Source: Marinomonas spartinae (GTDB taxonomy: Bacteria > Pseudomonadota > Gammaproteobacteria > Pseudomonadales > Marinomonadaceae). Taken from it: a stretch of 64,000 nucleotides of DNA. Below are positions 1-9,696 of this stretch, piece by piece. Location of the stretch: NCBI RefSeq assembly GCF_016461715.1, contig NZ_JAEMUI010000019.1:40986-104985 (forward strand), written 5' to 3'. Position numbers and translations under genes: made by a program. The stretch's first letter is position 1; each line of letters opens with the position of its first letter. The notes beneath the pieces were generated by a model. It saw only the letters and a program-made list of their open reading frames with translations. It was not told the DNA's origin and made no database searches.

Positions 1-1
1 G

Positions 2-1564
2 ATTGAAAAACGCGTGGGTGAACTGGTAAAAACCGATTACGATGTCGTGAAACACATGACCCCTATAGCAGAGGCTCGTCAGCTGTTTGTGGATCGAGGT
101 GAAACCTATAAAGTCGCTTTGATTGATGACATGGATGATTCTGTTGAGCGTGTCGGCTTGTATCATCACGAAGAATATGTGGATATGTGTCGTGGCCCAC
201 ATGTGCCAAATACTCGTGTGTTGCGTCATTTCAAATTGATGAAGTTGGCTGGCGCATATTGGCGTGGCGACTCCGATAATGAAATGTTACAGCGTATTTA
301 TGGTACGGCTTGGAACGACAAGAAAGAATTGAAAGCGTATCTGACGCGTATTGAAGAAGCTGAAAAGCGTGACCACCGTAAGTTAGGTAAGAAGCTGGAT
401 TTGTTTCATGTTCAAGAAGAAGCACCGGGTATGGTGTTCTGGCACCCTAAAGGCTGGAGTTTGTATCAGGCTGTTGAGCAATACATGCGTAATAAACAGC
501 GTGAGAATGGCTATCAAGAGGTGAAAACCCCACAAATCGTGGATCGCGTTTTATGGGAAAAGTCTGGTCACTGGGGTAAGTATCATGAAAATATGTTTAC
601 TACCCATTCAGAAAATCGTGATTATGCCGTTAAACCAATGAATTGTCCTTGTCATATTCAAGTGTACAATCAAGGCCTTAAGAGCTACCGAGACTTGCCA
701 TTTCGTATGGCAGAGTTTGGTTCTTGTCACCGCAATGAGCCGTCTGGTGCGTTGCATGGCATTATGCGTGTGCGTAACTTTGTGCAAGATGATGGTCATA
801 TCTTTGTGACAGAAGGTCAGATCCAGCAAGAGGTGTCTGAGTTTATCGACTTGTTGCATGAAGTGTATGCCGATTTTGGCTTTGATAATATTATCTACCG
901 CCTATCGACTCGTCCTGAACAGCGTGTTGGATCGGATGAGGTTTGGGATAAAGCGGAAAAAGCGCTGGCCGATGCACTGAACTCTGCTCATTTAGATTGG
1001 GAGGAATTGCCAGGTGAAGGGGCGTTTTATGGTCCTAAAATAGAATTTTCATTGAAGGATGCCATTGGCCGTATTTGGCAATGTGGCACAATTCAGGTAG
1101 ATTTCTCTATGCCGACTCGTCTTGGGGCGCAATATGTGGCTGAAGATGGCTCTCGTCAAACACCTGTCATGTTGCATCGGGCCATCGTTGGTTCGCTGGA
1201 GCGTTTTATCGGTATTTTGATTGAAGAGAGCGAAGGTGCGTTTCCGCTCTGGCTAGCGCCTGAACAAGTTGTTATCATGAACATTACAGATCGTCAGGCA
1301 GATTACTGCTCTGATTTGGAAAAAAGATTAAATTCAAACGGCTTTAGATCAAAACTTGACTTGAGAAACGAGAAGATCGGGTTTAAAATCCGCGAGCACA
1401 CAATTCAACGCGTACCCTATATGATCGTCGTTGGAGATAAAGAAGTAGAACAGCAGCAGGTTGCTGTTCGTACTCGTACCGGCGAAGATCTTGGGGTGAT
1501 GAGTGTTTCCGATTTTGAAGCATTGCTTGAAAACGAAGTTGCTCGCCGTAGCCGTAAACAATAA
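2..1564 (+). CDS. thrS: Threonyl-tRNA synthetase, 5' truncated by the window edge
   Basis: Charges tRNA-Thr in the cytoplasm. The reading frame is open to the first base, and about 520 of the usual roughly 640 residues are present, so the N-terminal TGS part is missing because of the window boundary, not decay. Visible features are the second half of the editing domain ([13 protein letters not shown]), class II motif 2 around [20 protein letters not shown], the zinc-ligand region [11 protein letters not shown], motif 3 ([14 protein letters not shown]), and a C-terminal anticodon-binding domain starting near [10 protein letters not shown]. It is the first gene of the classic thrS-infC-rpmI-rplT order. 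The GTG at base 14 is an internal valine codon, not a start. Confidence 0.97.
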   Translation: MEKRVGELVKTDYDVVKHMTPIAEARQLFVDRGETYKVALIDDMDDSVERVGLYHHEEYVDMCRGPHVPNTRVLRHFKLMKLAGAYWRGDSDNEMLQRIYGTAWNDKKELKAYLTRIEEAEKRDHRKLGKKLDLFHVQEEAPGMVFWHPKGWSLYQAVEQYMRNKQRENGYQEVKTPQIVDRVLWEKSGHWGKYHENMFTTHSENRDYAVKPMNCPCHIQVYNQGLKSYRDLPFRMAEFGSCHRNEPSGALHGIMRVRNFVQDDGHIFVTEGQIQQEVSEFIDLLHEVYADFGFDNIIYRLSTRPEQRVGSDEVWDKAEKALADALNSAHLDWEELPGEGAFYGPKIEFSLKDAIGRIWQCGTIQVDFSMPTRLGAQYVAEDGSRQTPVMLHRAIVGSLERFIGILIEESEGAFPLWLAPEQVVIMNITDRQADYCSDLEKRLNSNGFRSKLDLRNEKIGFKIREHTIQRVPYMIVVGDKEVEQQQVAVRTRTGEDLGVMSVSDFEALLENEVARRSRKQ

Positions 1565-1578
1565 ATGGAGATATAGCT

Positions 1579-2124
1579 ATAAAAGGTAATATGAATCGTG
1601 GACGTAGTGCCAGTAAGCAGCGTCCTTTAATCAACGAAAACATCCGAGCTAACGAAGTGCGTTTAATCGCCGCTGATGGTGAACAAGTTGGCGTTGTCTC
1701 GCTAGACGAGGCACTAAAAGCAGCGCAGGACGCTTCTCTAGATCTAGTGCAAATTGCTGATTCAGATCCAATTGTTTGCAAAATCATGGACTACGGCAAG
1801 CATATTTTTGAGGCAAAAAAAGCGAAAGCTGCCCAAAAGAAAAATGCTAAGCAGATCCAAGTTAAAGAAATGAAATTCCGTCCAGGGACGGAGGAAGGGG
1901 ATTATCAGGTAAAACTCCGCAACCTGATACGTTTCCTTGAAGGCGGGGATAAGGCCAAGGTATCACTACGATATCGCGGCCGTGAAATGGCCCATCAAGA
2001 GCTTGGCATGCAGCTTATGAATCGAGTCGCTCAAGACTTAGAGGAATATGGTGTAGTTGAACAAGCCGCGAAAATGGAAGGTCGTCAATTGACGATGGTG
2101 CTAGGCCCCAAAAAGAAGAAGTGA
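1579..2124 (+). CDS. infC: Translation initiation factor IF-3 with probable AUA start
   Basis: IF-3 binds the 30S subunit, keeps subunits apart and proofreads start codon choice. The N-domain ([16 protein letters not shown]), the linker rich in Lys, and the C-domain ([34 protein letters not shown]) are intact and the protein ends in PKKKK as in E. coli. The first ATG is at 1591. However, the Shine-Dalgarno GGAG at 1567-1570 sits 8 nt before an in-frame ATA at 1579, and translation from there gives (M)KGNMNRG, resembling the MKGG start of E. coli IF-3, which uses AUU. The non-canonical start is therefore preferred; the protein would be 181 residues. Such starts let IF-3 repress its own translation (known for the family). 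Confidence 0.93.
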   Translation: MKGNMNRGRSASKQRPLINENIRANEVRLIAADGEQVGVVSLDEALKAAQDASLDLVQIADSDPIVCKIMDYGKHIFEAKKAKAAQKKNAKQIQVKEMKFRPGTEEGDYQVKLRNLIRFLEGGDKAKVSLRYRGREMAHQELGMQLMNRVAQDLEEYGVVEQAAKMEGRQLTMVLGPKKKK

Positions 2125-2219
2125 TTTTAAATAATGTTTTAAGGAAAGCTCAGGCTTTTTAAAAGACCATATTATTAAGAAATTACATTAACATTAACGA
2201 ATGCGAGAGTGGTTTTATC

Positions 2220-2414
2220 ATGTCCAAAATTAAGTCACACAGTGGCGCGTCTAAGCGCTTCAAACGTACCGCGAATGGTTTTAAACATAAACAGTCTCAT
2301 ACTAGTCACATTTTGACTAAGAAATCGACTAAGCGTAAGCGTCATCTTCGTTCTATGAACCAGATCGCGCAGAGCGACAAAGCGTTAATTGTACGCATGT
2401 TGCCTTACATCTAA
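2220..2414 (+). CDS. rpmI: Ribosomal protein L35
   Basis: This 64-residue, very basic protein ([21 protein letters not shown] start, [21 protein letters not shown] end) is a normal full-length L35 of the 50S subunit. It lies 95 bases after infC and 51 bases before rplT. In enterobacteria, L20 binds the leader upstream of this gene and represses rpmI-rplT. The infC-rpmI spacer (2125-2219) contains a small hairpin (AAAGC/GCTTT at about 2143-2157) and only a weak ribosome binding site, which would fit such control, but no L20 site can be proved by eye. Confidence 0.97.
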   Translation: MSKIKSHSGASKRFKRTANGFKHKQSHTSHILTKKSTKRKRHLRSMNQIAQSDKALIVRMLPYI

Positions 2415-2465
2415 GTTTAGATTTATTTTTTAGTTCATTTATTTCACTAGTAAAGGGTTTATATT

Positions 2466-2822
2466 ATGCCTCGCGTAAAACGTGGTGTTCAGGCTCGTCG
2501 CCGTCACAAGAAGATTTTAAAGCAAGCTAAAGGTTACTACGGTGCACGTAGCCGTGTATTTCGTGTAGCGAAACAAGCTGTCATCAAAGCAGGTCAGTAT
2601 CAGTACCGTGACCGTCGTCAACGTAAACGTCAATTCCGCGCTTTGTGGATTGCTCGTATTAACGCTGCTGCACGTATCAACGGTTTGTCTTACAGCCGTT
2701 TCATTGCCGGCTTGAAAAAAGCGGCCATTGAAATTGATCGTAAAGTATTGGCTGATCTTGCTGTGTACGAGAAAGAAGTTTTTGCTGCTATCGTTACTAA
2801 AGCGAAAGCAAGCTTGGCTTAA
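2466..2822 (+). CDS. rplT: Ribosomal protein L20
   Basis: A 118-residue L20, the usual length, starting [20 protein letters not shown] with the strongly basic N-terminal extension that threads into 23S rRNA, then the globular domain ([23 protein letters not shown]). It is an early 50S assembly protein and, in E. coli, the translational repressor of the rpmI-rplT mRNA. It lies directly after rpmI and is separated from pheS by a strong terminator-like hairpin, so this operon probably ends or is attenuated here. Confidence 0.98.
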   Translation: MPRVKRGVQARRRHKKILKQAKGYYGARSRVFRVAKQAVIKAGQYQYRDRRQRKRQFRALWIARINAAARINGLSYSRFIAGLKKAAIEIDRKVLADLAVYEKEVFAAIVTKAKASLA

Positions 2823-2898
2823 TTCTGACGTAGCCCTAGGGTGATTCAATCTTGAAAGATTCTGTCTTAATAGAGCGAGTTACTCAATGCAGTCTTTG

Positions 2899-2939
2899 AT
2901 AGGGGAAGAGCCAATGGTTCTTCCCCTATTTTATTTTTT
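2899..2939 (+). terminator. Rho-independent terminator or attenuator between rplT and pheS
   Basis: A 14-base stem (ATAGGGGAAGAGCC paired with GGTTCTTCCCCTAT, one G-U pair) closes a 3-base loop and is followed by a T-rich run. The T run extends to the pheS ribosome binding site. In E. coli pheST is attenuated through a Phe-rich leader peptide, but no short ORF with a run of Phe codons precedes this hairpin, so simple termination with partial read-through is the better reading. Confidence 0.85.
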
Positions 2940-2950
2940 GGAGTGTATAA

Positions 2951-3946
<996 letters not shown>

Positions 3947-3968
3947 CCAGTCGACCTAGGATGTTTAT

Positions 3969-6353
3969 ATGAAATTTAGTGAGAATTGGCTAAGAGAGTG
4001 GGTCAATCCAAATATCAGTAGCGATGATTTGGTGGCTCAGATTACTTTGGCTGGCCTTGAAGTGGATGAAGTATTGTCTGCCTCTGCTGCATTTTCTGGT
4101 GTGGTGGTGGGGGAAATTATTAGTGCCGAACCTCATCCGAATGCGGATAAACTGCAGGTTTGTCAGGTGTCTGATGGAGTAGAGCAATTTCAGGTGGTGT
4201 GTGGTGCGCCCAACGCACGTCCTGGCATTAAAATTCCATTCGCTAAAATTGGTGCTGTGCTTGGTGCCGATTTTAAAATCAAGAAAGCCAAACTGCGCCA
4301 AGTTGAATCGTTCGGCATGTTATGTTCTGCCTCTGAGCTAGGGTTGAGTGATGACCATGATGGCATTATGGAGCTGCCAGCTGTTGCCGTGGCTGGGGAG
4401 GATTTCCGTTCCTTCTTGGGGTTGGATGATCAGATCATTGACGTCGATTTAACGCCTAACCGCAGTGATTGCTTAAGTATTGCTGGTTTGGCTCGTGAAG
4501 TTGGCGTCTTGAATAAAATAGATTTATCGCCCGTTGAGATTGCTCCAGCAGTAGTCGCCATTGATGATGTGTTTCCCGTTCGTATCGACGTCACGGACGC
4601 TTGTCCTCGTTATCTGGGGCGGGTTATTCGCAGTGTTGACGTTTCAGCGACTACACCTCTATGGATGGTAGAAAAGTTGCGTCGCAGTGGTATTCGTTCG
4701 ATTGACCCGATTGTCGACATTACGAATTATGTCATGTTGGAATTGGGGCAACCAATGCATGCTTTTGATCTGGCCAATTTGTCTGGTTCGATTGTGGTGC
4801 GTATGGCAAATAAAGACGAAAAAATCGTCTTGCTTGATGGTCAGGAAGTGGCGTTGCGTGACGACACCATGGTGATTGCTGATGAGAAGGCGCCGTTGGC
4901 CATTGCTGGTGTGATGGGAGGCGAAGGCTCTGGCGTCAACTCAGAGACAAAAGATATCTTCTTGGAAAGTGCATTCTTTGCGCCACTTGCTTTGGCGGGT
5001 AAGGCGCGTTCTTATGGCTTACATACAGAGTCTTCTCATCGTTTTGAGCGTGGTGTTGATGCAACATTGCAAGAGAAGGCGATTGAACGTGCGACGGCGC
5101 TAGTGTTGCAAATTGCAGGCGGTCAAGTAGGGCCGATTGTTCATGCTGTTAATGAAGCGTCTTTGCCAGAAGCTGCGACGGTGATTTTGCGTCGTAAGAA
5201 GCTAGATCAATATTTGGCGATGTCTATCGACAAAGCGCAGGTGACGGATATTTTGACTCGTCTTGGTTTGGAAATGGTAGATGTTACGGATGATGCGTGG
5301 ACGACTAAAGTGCCGTCCCATCGTTTTGATATTTCCATTGAGGCTGATTTGATTGAGGAAATTGCCCGTATCTACGGATATGATAATCTTCCTTCTTCCA
5401 TGCCTCAGGCGGCGGTGAATTTCACGCCTTTATCTGAGTCAAAAACGAAGATTCAAGTTTTACGTTCTGTTTTGGTTGCACAGGGTTATCAAGAAGCTGT
5501 TACGTATAGTTTTATTGATCCTGTGTTAAGTAAGCAATTTTTGCCAAATATTGAGCCTGTGCCATTGGCTAATCCAATTTCTGCCGATATGGGGGTTATG
5601 CGTCCAAGTTTGGTGCCTGGGTTGGTTAAGGCGTATCTGTATAACCAAAACCGTCAGCAATCTCGTGTTCGCTTGTTTGAAACTGGACGTCGCTTTATTG
5701 GATCGGTCGATGCGCTTGAAGAACTGGATCAACAGTTACAGATTGCAGGGTTGTTGGCTGGTTCTCGTGATGGCGAGGCTTGGTATCATAATGGGGAGAA
5801 GGTAGATTTTTACGACCTTAAAGCCCATGTGGAAATGATCTTTGCTTTGAATGGTGGTGTGAAACCTACCTATGAACGTTCTGCGTGTGAATTTTTGCAC
5901 CCTGGTCGTTCGGCGGATATTTTTGTTGATGGGTGTTTCGTTGGCTTGATGGGTGAGCTTCATCCGCAGCTCTCGAAATCACTTGGAGCTAATCAACCTA
6001 TCTATTTGTTTGATATCGCTTTAGAGGCAGTGCTTAATGCACGTTTGCCTGAATATGAAGCGATTTCTAAGTTTCCGGAAGTACGTCGTGATCTGGCTTT
6101 ATTGGTTGATCGCACCGTACCTGTTAGTGACTTAGAGAGGGTGATTTGCTCATCGGCTGGAGATGGCTTCAAAAATGTCTTAGTTTTTGATGTTTATCAG
6201 GGCCAAGGCATTGATGAAACGAAAAAAAGTGTCGCTTTGGGCTTGACGTGGCAGCATCCTTCACACACTCTTAGTGATGAAGAAGTGAACAATTCTGTCG
6301 AAAAGGTTGTTGCTGCATTATCAGAAGAGCTTAGTGCTGTTGTAAGGGGGTAG
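3969..6353 (+). CDS. pheT: Phenylalanyl-tRNA synthetase beta subunit
   Basis: Non-catalytic and editing partner of PheS, 794 residues (normal length). Domains in order: an EMAP/tRNA-binding OB fold (about 39-150, [23 protein letters not shown]), B3/B4 editing module (about 210-400, with RFERGVD), B5 (about 400-475), the catalytic-like domain, and a C-terminal ferredoxin-like anticodon-binding domain ([23 protein letters not shown]). It sits between pheS and ihfA with 4 bases to the next gene. Confidence 0.98.
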   Translation: MKFSENWLREWVNPNISSDDLVAQITLAGLEVDEVLSASAAFSGVVVGEIISAEPHPNADKLQVCQVSDGVEQFQVVCGAPNARPGIKIPFAKIGAVLGADFKIKKAKLRQVESFGMLCSASELGLSDDHDGIMELPAVAVAGEDFRSFLGLDDQIIDVDLTPNRSDCLSIAGLAREVGVLNKIDLSPVEIAPAVVAIDDVFPVRIDVTDACPRYLGRVIRSVDVSATTPLWMVEKLRRSGIRSIDPIVDITNYVMLELGQPMHAFDLANLSGSIVVRMANKDEKIVLLDGQEVALRDDTMVIADEKAPLAIAGVMGGEGSGVNSETKDIFLESAFFAPLALAGKARSYGLHTESSHRFERGVDATLQEKAIERATALVLQIAGGQVGPIVHAVNEASLPEAATVILRRKKLDQYLAMSIDKAQVTDILTRLGLEMVDVTDDAWTTKVPSHRFDISIEADLIEEIARIYGYDNLPSSMPQAAVNFTPLSESKTKIQVLRSVLVAQGYQEAVTYSFIDPVLSKQFLPNIEPVPLANPISADMGVMRPSLVPGLVKAYLYNQNRQQSRVRLFETGRRFIGSVDALEELDQQLQIAGLLAGSRDGEAWYHNGEKVDFYDLKAHVEMIFALNGGVKPTYERSACEFLHPGRSADIFVDGCFVGLMGELHPQLSKSLGANQPIYLFDIALEAVLNARLPEYEAISKFPEVRRDLALLVDRTVPVSDLERVICSSAGDGFKNVLVFDVYQGQGIDETKKSVALGLTWQHPSHTLSDEEVNNSVEKVVAALSEELSAVVRG

Positions 6354-6357
6354 TGTT

Positions 6358-6654
6358 ATGGGATCGTTGACTAAAGCGGATCTTGCTGAGAACTTGGTAG
6401 ACTCTATCGGTTTGTCTAAGAAAGATGCAAAAGACCTTGTAGAAGGGTTTTTTGATGTCATTCGTGAGTCGCTTGTTGAAAGACAACAGGTGAAGCTGTC
6501 TGGGTTTGGTAACTTCGAGGTGCGCGAGAAGAGTCAGCGTCCCGGCCGTAATCCAAAGACGGGTGAGGAAATACCAATTACTGCACGCACTGTTGTGACT
6601 TTTCGTCCAGGACAAAAACTTAAGTCAAAAGTAGAAGATTACATGCAAGAGTAA
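6358..6654 (+). CDS. ihfA: Integration host factor alpha subunit
   Basis: DNA-bending nucleoid protein that forms a heterodimer with IhfB. The 98 residues match the HU/IHF family: [22 protein letters not shown], then the beta-arm signature [23 protein letters not shown] that inserts the conserved proline in the minor groove. The gene begins 4 bases after pheT with AAGGGGG as its ribosome binding site, the arrangement expected in gammaproteobacteria. A terminator follows at 6784. Confidence 0.97.
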   Translation: MGSLTKADLAENLVDSIGLSKKDAKDLVEGFFDVIRESLVERQQVKLSGFGNFEVREKSQRPGRNPKTGEEIPITARTVVTFRPGQKLKSKVEDYMQE

Positions 6655-6783
6655 TTTTGCTTAGGTGATGTATTAATAGTCCCTATTATCTCGTAGCCCG
6701 CCACCTGTTATTGATAGGTGACACTGTTTGGTTGCTGAGTAGGGCGACTATACTGTCGATACATGTCTAATTTGTTTTGATAG

Positions 6784-6814
6784 AAAGCCATTCCTTCTAG
6801 GGATGGCTTTTTTT
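6784..6814 (+). terminator. Rho-independent terminator after ihfA
   Basis: An 11-base stem (AAAGCCATTCC with GGGATGGCTTT, one G-U pair), a 5-base loop and a run of T close the pheST-ihfA transcript. The rest of 6655-7068 has no ORF that I can support. It holds a weak hairpin near 6702-6720 and, at its right end, the likely tRNA promoter. Confidence 0.85.
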
Positions 6815-6989
6815 ATGCTCAGCCTCTTCTAGGTGAGAAAGTGAGATTTTAAAGAACTGTTTCTGTTGGGGGGTGATCGTTGGCTGGAGTGCGGTTGAGC
6901 GTTCGGCTATAAGTATATCTAGATCAATAGCTAAGCAATTTTGTTGTAAAAGAGCGGGTCGTGATTAATTTTAAAAAAAACTGAATAAA

Positions 6990-7032
6990 ACTCTTCCCTT
7001 TTCAATTCGTTATAGTAATATACGCACCCGCT
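6990..7032 (+). promoter_or_regulatory. Possible promoter of the tRNA array
   Basis: AT-rich sequence with TATAGT (7011-7016) or TAATAT (7016-7021) as a -10, followed by a GC-rich discriminator (CGCACCCGC at 7023-7031) of the kind found in stringently controlled stable RNA promoters. It lies about 40 bases before tRNA-Pro. No good -35 box is visible, so the exact promoter is unproven. Confidence 0.35.
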
Positions 7033-7066
7033 GACACGGACAGAGTTTAACTTTTAAATTGTCAGT

Positions 7067-7145
<79 letters not shown>

Positions 7146-7157
7146 AAATTTGAGTTT

Positions 7158-7233
7158 GCCGCTATAGCTCAGTTGGTAGAGCATCTGACTTGTAATCAGA
7201 GGGTCCCGAGTTCGACTCTTGGTGGCGGCACCA
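7158..7233 (+). tRNA. tRNA-Thr(UGU), copy 1
   Basis: A 76-nt cloverleaf: acceptor GCCGCTA/TGGCGGC, D stem GCTC/GAGC, anticodon stem TCTGA/TCAGA with loop CTTGTAA (anticodon TGT), T stem CCGAG/CTTGG, encoded CCA. First of four identical genes separated by different spacers of about 50 bases. Confidence 0.95.
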
Positions 7234-7284
7234 GTTTTGGTCAAAACTCTCTATGAGAGTGAAATACAATTTGCTTTTATTAAG

Positions 7285-7360
7285 GCCGCTATAGCTCAGT
7301 TGGTAGAGCATCTGACTTGTAATCAGAGGGTCCCGAGTTCGACTCTTGGTGGCGGCACCA
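7285..7360 (+). tRNA. tRNA-Thr(UGU), copy 2
   Basis: Identical in sequence to the copy at 7158, with encoded CCA; the spacer before it is unrelated to the other spacers. Confidence 0.95.
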
Positions 7361-7408
7361 CTTCTCATTTTTAGAAGTGTTTAAAAGTAAACTGCGCGTA
7401 TTTATTAT

Positions 7409-7484
7409 GCCGCTATAGCTCAGTTGGTAGAGCATCTGACTTGTAATCAGAGGGTCCCGAGTTCGACTCTTGGTGGCGGCACCA
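7409..7484 (+). tRNA. tRNA-Thr(UGU), copy 3
   Basis: Identical in sequence to the copy at 7158, with encoded CCA. Confidence 0.95.
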
Positions 7485-7528
7485 TTTACTTGCTTTGGCT
7501 AGTAAATTAGAAAATGTTTTGGCGTTAA

Positions 7529-7604
7529 GCCGCTATAGCTCAGTTGGTAGAGCATCTGACTTGTAATCAGAGGGTCCCGAGTTCGACTCTTGGTGGCGGC
7601 ACCA
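7529..7604 (+). tRNA. tRNA-Thr(UGU), copy 4
   Basis: Identical in sequence to the copy at 7158, with encoded CCA; last Thr gene before the Val/Asp section. Confidence 0.95.
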
Positions 7605-7637
7605 TCCATTAATAATTCGGATGGAAATGTTAAAAAT

Positions 7638-7706
7638 GGTTATGTAGCTCAGTTAGGAGATTGATCTTAACAAGGCGCATATCAGTGGGAGTTAAGAACT
7701 CCACAT
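7638..7706 (+). pseudogene. Decayed tRNA-Val-like copy A
   Basis: Starts GGTTATGTAGCTCAGTTAGG, matching the acceptor and D arm of the real tRNA-Val genes, and keeps AACAAGGCG of the anticodon arm, but the anticodon stem no longer pairs and the T arm is replaced by GGAGTT-AAG-AACTCC. No CCA end. The next copy begins 92 bases later. Confidence 0.7.
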
Positions 7707-7729
7707 CTAACAGATGTAAAATGTTGATT

Positions 7730-7797
7730 GGATGTGTAGCTCAGTTGGGAGATTGGTCTTAACAAGGCGCATATCAGTGGGAGTTAAGAACTCCACA
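7730..7797 (+). pseudogene. Decayed tRNA-Val-like copy B
   Basis: GGATGTGTAGCTCAGTTGGG start, then the same degenerate body as copy A. It lies exactly 92 bases after copy A and 92 bases before the functional tRNA-Val at 7822, so the three form a tandem series. Confidence 0.7.
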
Positions 7798-7809
7798 TCT
7801 AACAGATGT
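7777..7809 (+). repeat. Double-hairpin element before tRNA-Val (five copies in the array)
   Basis: Two small hairpins, GGAGTT-loop-AACTCC and ACATC-loop-GATGT, followed by AAAATGTT(G)ATT, end about 12 bases before each functional tRNA-Val. Further copies begin near 8088, 8357, 8626 and 9029. The loop of the first hairpin varies (AAG, CACG, AACA) while the stem is kept, once through a G-U pair (AGCTCC at 8098). Possible roles are an RNA processing site or a structured spacer. Confidence 0.65.
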
Positions 7810-7821
7810 AAAATGTTGATT

Positions 7822-7897
7822 GGGTGTGTAGCTCAGTTGGGAGAGCGTCGCCCTTACAAGGCGAATGTCGGGAGTTCGAACCTCTCCACACCCACCA
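7822..7897 (+). tRNA. tRNA-Val(UAC), copy 1
   Basis: A 76-nt cloverleaf: acceptor GGGTGTG/CACACCC, D stem GCTC/GAGC, anticodon stem TCGCC/GGCGA with loop CTTACAA (anticodon TAC), T stem GGGAG/CTCTC, encoded CCA. Five identical copies alternate with tRNA-Asp. Confidence 0.95.
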
Positions 7898-7931
7898 CTT
7901 ATAAGACAGTGGCTAAACAGCTTATAACAAC

Positions 7932-8008
7932 GGAGTGGTAGTTCAGTTGGTTAGAATACCTGCCTGTCACGCAGGGGGTCGCGGGTTCGAGTCCCGTCCA
8001 TTCCGCCA
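7932..8008 (+). tRNA. tRNA-Asp(GUC), copy 1
   Basis: A 77-nt cloverleaf: acceptor GGAGTGG/CCATTCC, anticodon loop CTGTCAC (anticodon GTC), T arm GCGGG-TTCGAGT-CCCGT, encoded GCCA. Confidence 0.95.
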
Positions 8009-8037
8009 TCTTTCGACAAGATGTAAAACTAGGAGTC

Positions 8038-8107
8038 GGGTGTGTAGCTCAGTTAGGAAATTGATCTTGACAAGGCGCATATCAGCGGGAGTTCACGAGC
8101 TCCACAT
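8038..8107 (+). pseudogene. Decayed tRNA-Val-like copy C
   Basis: Begins GGGTGTGTAGCTCAGTTAGG like a true tRNA-Val but the GAGC of the D stem is GAAA and the anticodon arm reads TTGATCTTGACAAGGCGC, which does not pair. The functional tRNA-Val follows 93 bases downstream. Confidence 0.7.
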
Positions 8108-8130
8108 CGAACAGATGTAAAATGTTGATT

Positions 8131-8206
8131 GGGTGTGTAGCTCAGTTGGGAGAGCGTCGCCCTTACAAGGCGAATGTCGGGAGTTCGAACCTCTCCACAC
8201 CCACCA
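8131..8206 (+). tRNA. tRNA-Val(UAC), copy 2
   Basis: Identical to the copy at 7822. First member of the 269-bp tandem Val-Asp repeat. Confidence 0.95.
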
Positions 8207-8240
8207 CTTATAAGACAGTGGCTAAACAGCTTATGACAAC

Positions 8241-8317
8241 GGAGTGGTAGTTCAGTTGGTTAGAATACCTGCCTGTCACGCAGGGGGTCGCGGGTTCGAG
8301 TCCCGTCCATTCCGCCA
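8241..8317 (+). tRNA. tRNA-Asp(GUC), copy 2
   Basis: Identical to the copy at 7932. Confidence 0.95.
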
Positions 8318-8399
8318 TTACTTAGCTAATTAAGTGTGGCAAAGCTAAGAACAGAAGGAGTTAACAAACTCCACATCAAACAGATGTAAAATGTTGATT

Positions 8400-8475
8400 G
8401 GGTGTGTAGCTCAGTTGGGAGAGCGTCGCCCTTACAAGGCGAATGTCGGGAGTTCGAACCTCTCCACACCCACCA
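8400..8475 (+). tRNA. tRNA-Val(UAC), copy 3
   Basis: Identical to the copy at 7822; second 269-bp unit. Confidence 0.95.
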
Positions 8476-8509
8476 CTTATAAGACAGTGGCTAAACAGCT
8501 TATGACAAC

Positions 8510-8586
8510 GGAGTGGTAGTTCAGTTGGTTAGAATACCTGCCTGTCACGCAGGGGGTCGCGGGTTCGAGTCCCGTCCATTCCGCCA
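8510..8586 (+). tRNA. tRNA-Asp(GUC), copy 3
   Basis: Identical to the copy at 7932. Confidence 0.95.
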
Positions 8587-8668
8587 TTACTTAGCTAATT
8601 AAGTGTGGCAAAGCTAAGAACAGAAGGAGTTAACAAACTCCACATCGAACAGATGTAAAATGTTGATT

Positions 8669-8744
8669 GGGTGTGTAGCTCAGTTGGGAGAGCGTCGCCC
8701 TTACAAGGCGAATGTCGGGAGTTCGAACCTCTCCACACCCACCA
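8669..8744 (+). tRNA. tRNA-Val(UAC), copy 4
   Basis: Identical to the copy at 7822; third 269-bp unit. Confidence 0.95.
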
Positions 8745-8778
8745 CTTATAAGACAGTGGCTAAACAGCTTATGACAAC

Positions 8779-8855
8779 GGAGTGGTAGTTCAGTTGGTTA
8801 GAATACCTGCCTGTCACGCAGGGGGTCGCGGGTTCGAGTCCCGTCCATTCCGCCA
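8779..8855 (+). tRNA. tRNA-Asp(GUC), copy 4
   Basis: Identical to the copy at 7932. Confidence 0.95.
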
Positions 8856-8884
8856 TCTTTCGACAAGATGTAAAACTACGAGTC

Positions 8885-8954
8885 GGGTGTGTAGCTCAGT
8901 TGGGAAATTGATCTTAACAAGGCGCATATCAGTGGGAGTTCACGAACTCCACAT
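8885..8954 (+). pseudogene. Decayed tRNA-Val-like copy D
   Basis: GGGTGTGTAGCTCAGTTGGG start, D stem broken (GAAA), anticodon arm replaced as in copy C, hairpin GGAGTT-CACG-AACTCC in place of the T arm. Confidence 0.7.
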
Positions 8955-8976
8955 CGAACAGATGTAAAATGTTATT

Positions 8977-9043
8977 GGGTGTGTAGCTCAGTTGGGAAAA
9001 TATTTCCTTACAAGGCGCATATTCAGTGGGAGTTAAGAACTCC
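8977..9043 (+). pseudogene. Decayed tRNA-Val-like copy E
   Basis: Starts like tRNA-Val, has AAAATATTTCCTTACAAGG where the real gene has GAGCGTCGCCCTTACAAGG, so the TTACAA anticodon loop survives but its stem is lost. It lies 92 bases after copy D and 93 before the fifth functional tRNA-Val. Confidence 0.7.
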
Positions 9044-9069
9044 ACATCGAACAGATGTAAAATGTTATT

Positions 9070-9145
9070 GGGTGTGTAGCTCAGTTGGGAGAGCGTCGCC
9101 CTTACAAGGCGAATGTCGGGAGTTCGAACCTCTCCACACCCACCA
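9070..9145 (+). tRNA. tRNA-Val(UAC), copy 5
   Basis: Identical to the copy at 7822. Confidence 0.95.
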
Positions 9146-9211
9146 CTTAGAGGAAAGTGGCTAAATACCTATAATCTCCCTTAAGATAGTGATTATCTAA
9201 AGAGAATAAAT

Positions 9212-9288
9212 GGAGCGGTAGTTCAGTTGGTTAGAATACCTGCCTGTCACGCAGGGGGTCGCGGGTTCGAGTCCCGTCCGTTCCGCCA
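9212..9288 (+). tRNA. tRNA-Asp(GUC), copy 5, with a compensatory acceptor pair
   Basis: Same as the other Asp genes except that the acceptor stem is GGAGCGG/CCGTTCC: both bases of one pair are changed (T-A to C-G), so pairing is preserved. Its upstream spacer also differs. The gene is therefore older or separately evolved relative to the tandem copies. Confidence 0.95.
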
Positions 9289-9635
9289 TTTTCATCTAGT
9301 TAAAATCAATATCTGTCAATAGCCTCTTAGATAAGCAAATATCTCCTTTCTCTAGCTATATCATTATTCAGTCTTTCTGTTTTTTCACTGTTTTCGATAA
9401 TTCAGTTTAGCGTCATTGATCCTCTTTGTTTTTATTAAATTCTATAAAATAAACCACTCTAATAGTTTTTTGAATTTTTTGACCTCAATGACATATCGAT
9501 TGTCATCTGCTGCAACAAACTTGGTGCGTCTCGTGAGGTAGACACATTTTTATGAAATGTTTTTTGTAAATATTCAAATAAAGTTGTGATGTCTACTGGT
9601 AATATCATGTCGAGGAGTACTATACTCAGACCGTA

Positions 9636-9660
9636 TAGGGGGATTTGTCAAATTTCCCTA
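9636..9660 (+). promoter_or_regulatory. Inverted repeat in the leader of the FadL-type gene
   Basis: TAGGGGGATTTG and CAAATTTCCCTA can pair (two G-U pairs) about 36 bases before the start codon; no T run follows, so it is not a terminator. The remaining 9289-9635 stretch is AT-rich, with no ORF or recognisable operator. Confidence 0.4.
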
Positions 9661-9696
9661 AAGATTCACCAATAAAAATAAAAAATGGAGCTTAAT

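Larger units (their letters stand above)
8131..8856 (+). repeat. Tandem 269-bp tRNA-Val/tRNA-Asp repeat units
   Basis: Units start at 8131, 8400 and 8669 and are nearly identical including their spacers (the ACTTAGCTAATTAAGTGTGG spacer follows the first two). The third unit diverges just after its tRNA-Asp. This is the signature of recent unequal recombination. Confidence 0.85.

Noticed and set aside
2823..2950. A Phe-rich leader peptide controlling pheST
   Set aside because: The only frames there either run into pheS out of frame or lack a run of Phe codons, so only a terminator-like hairpin is reported.
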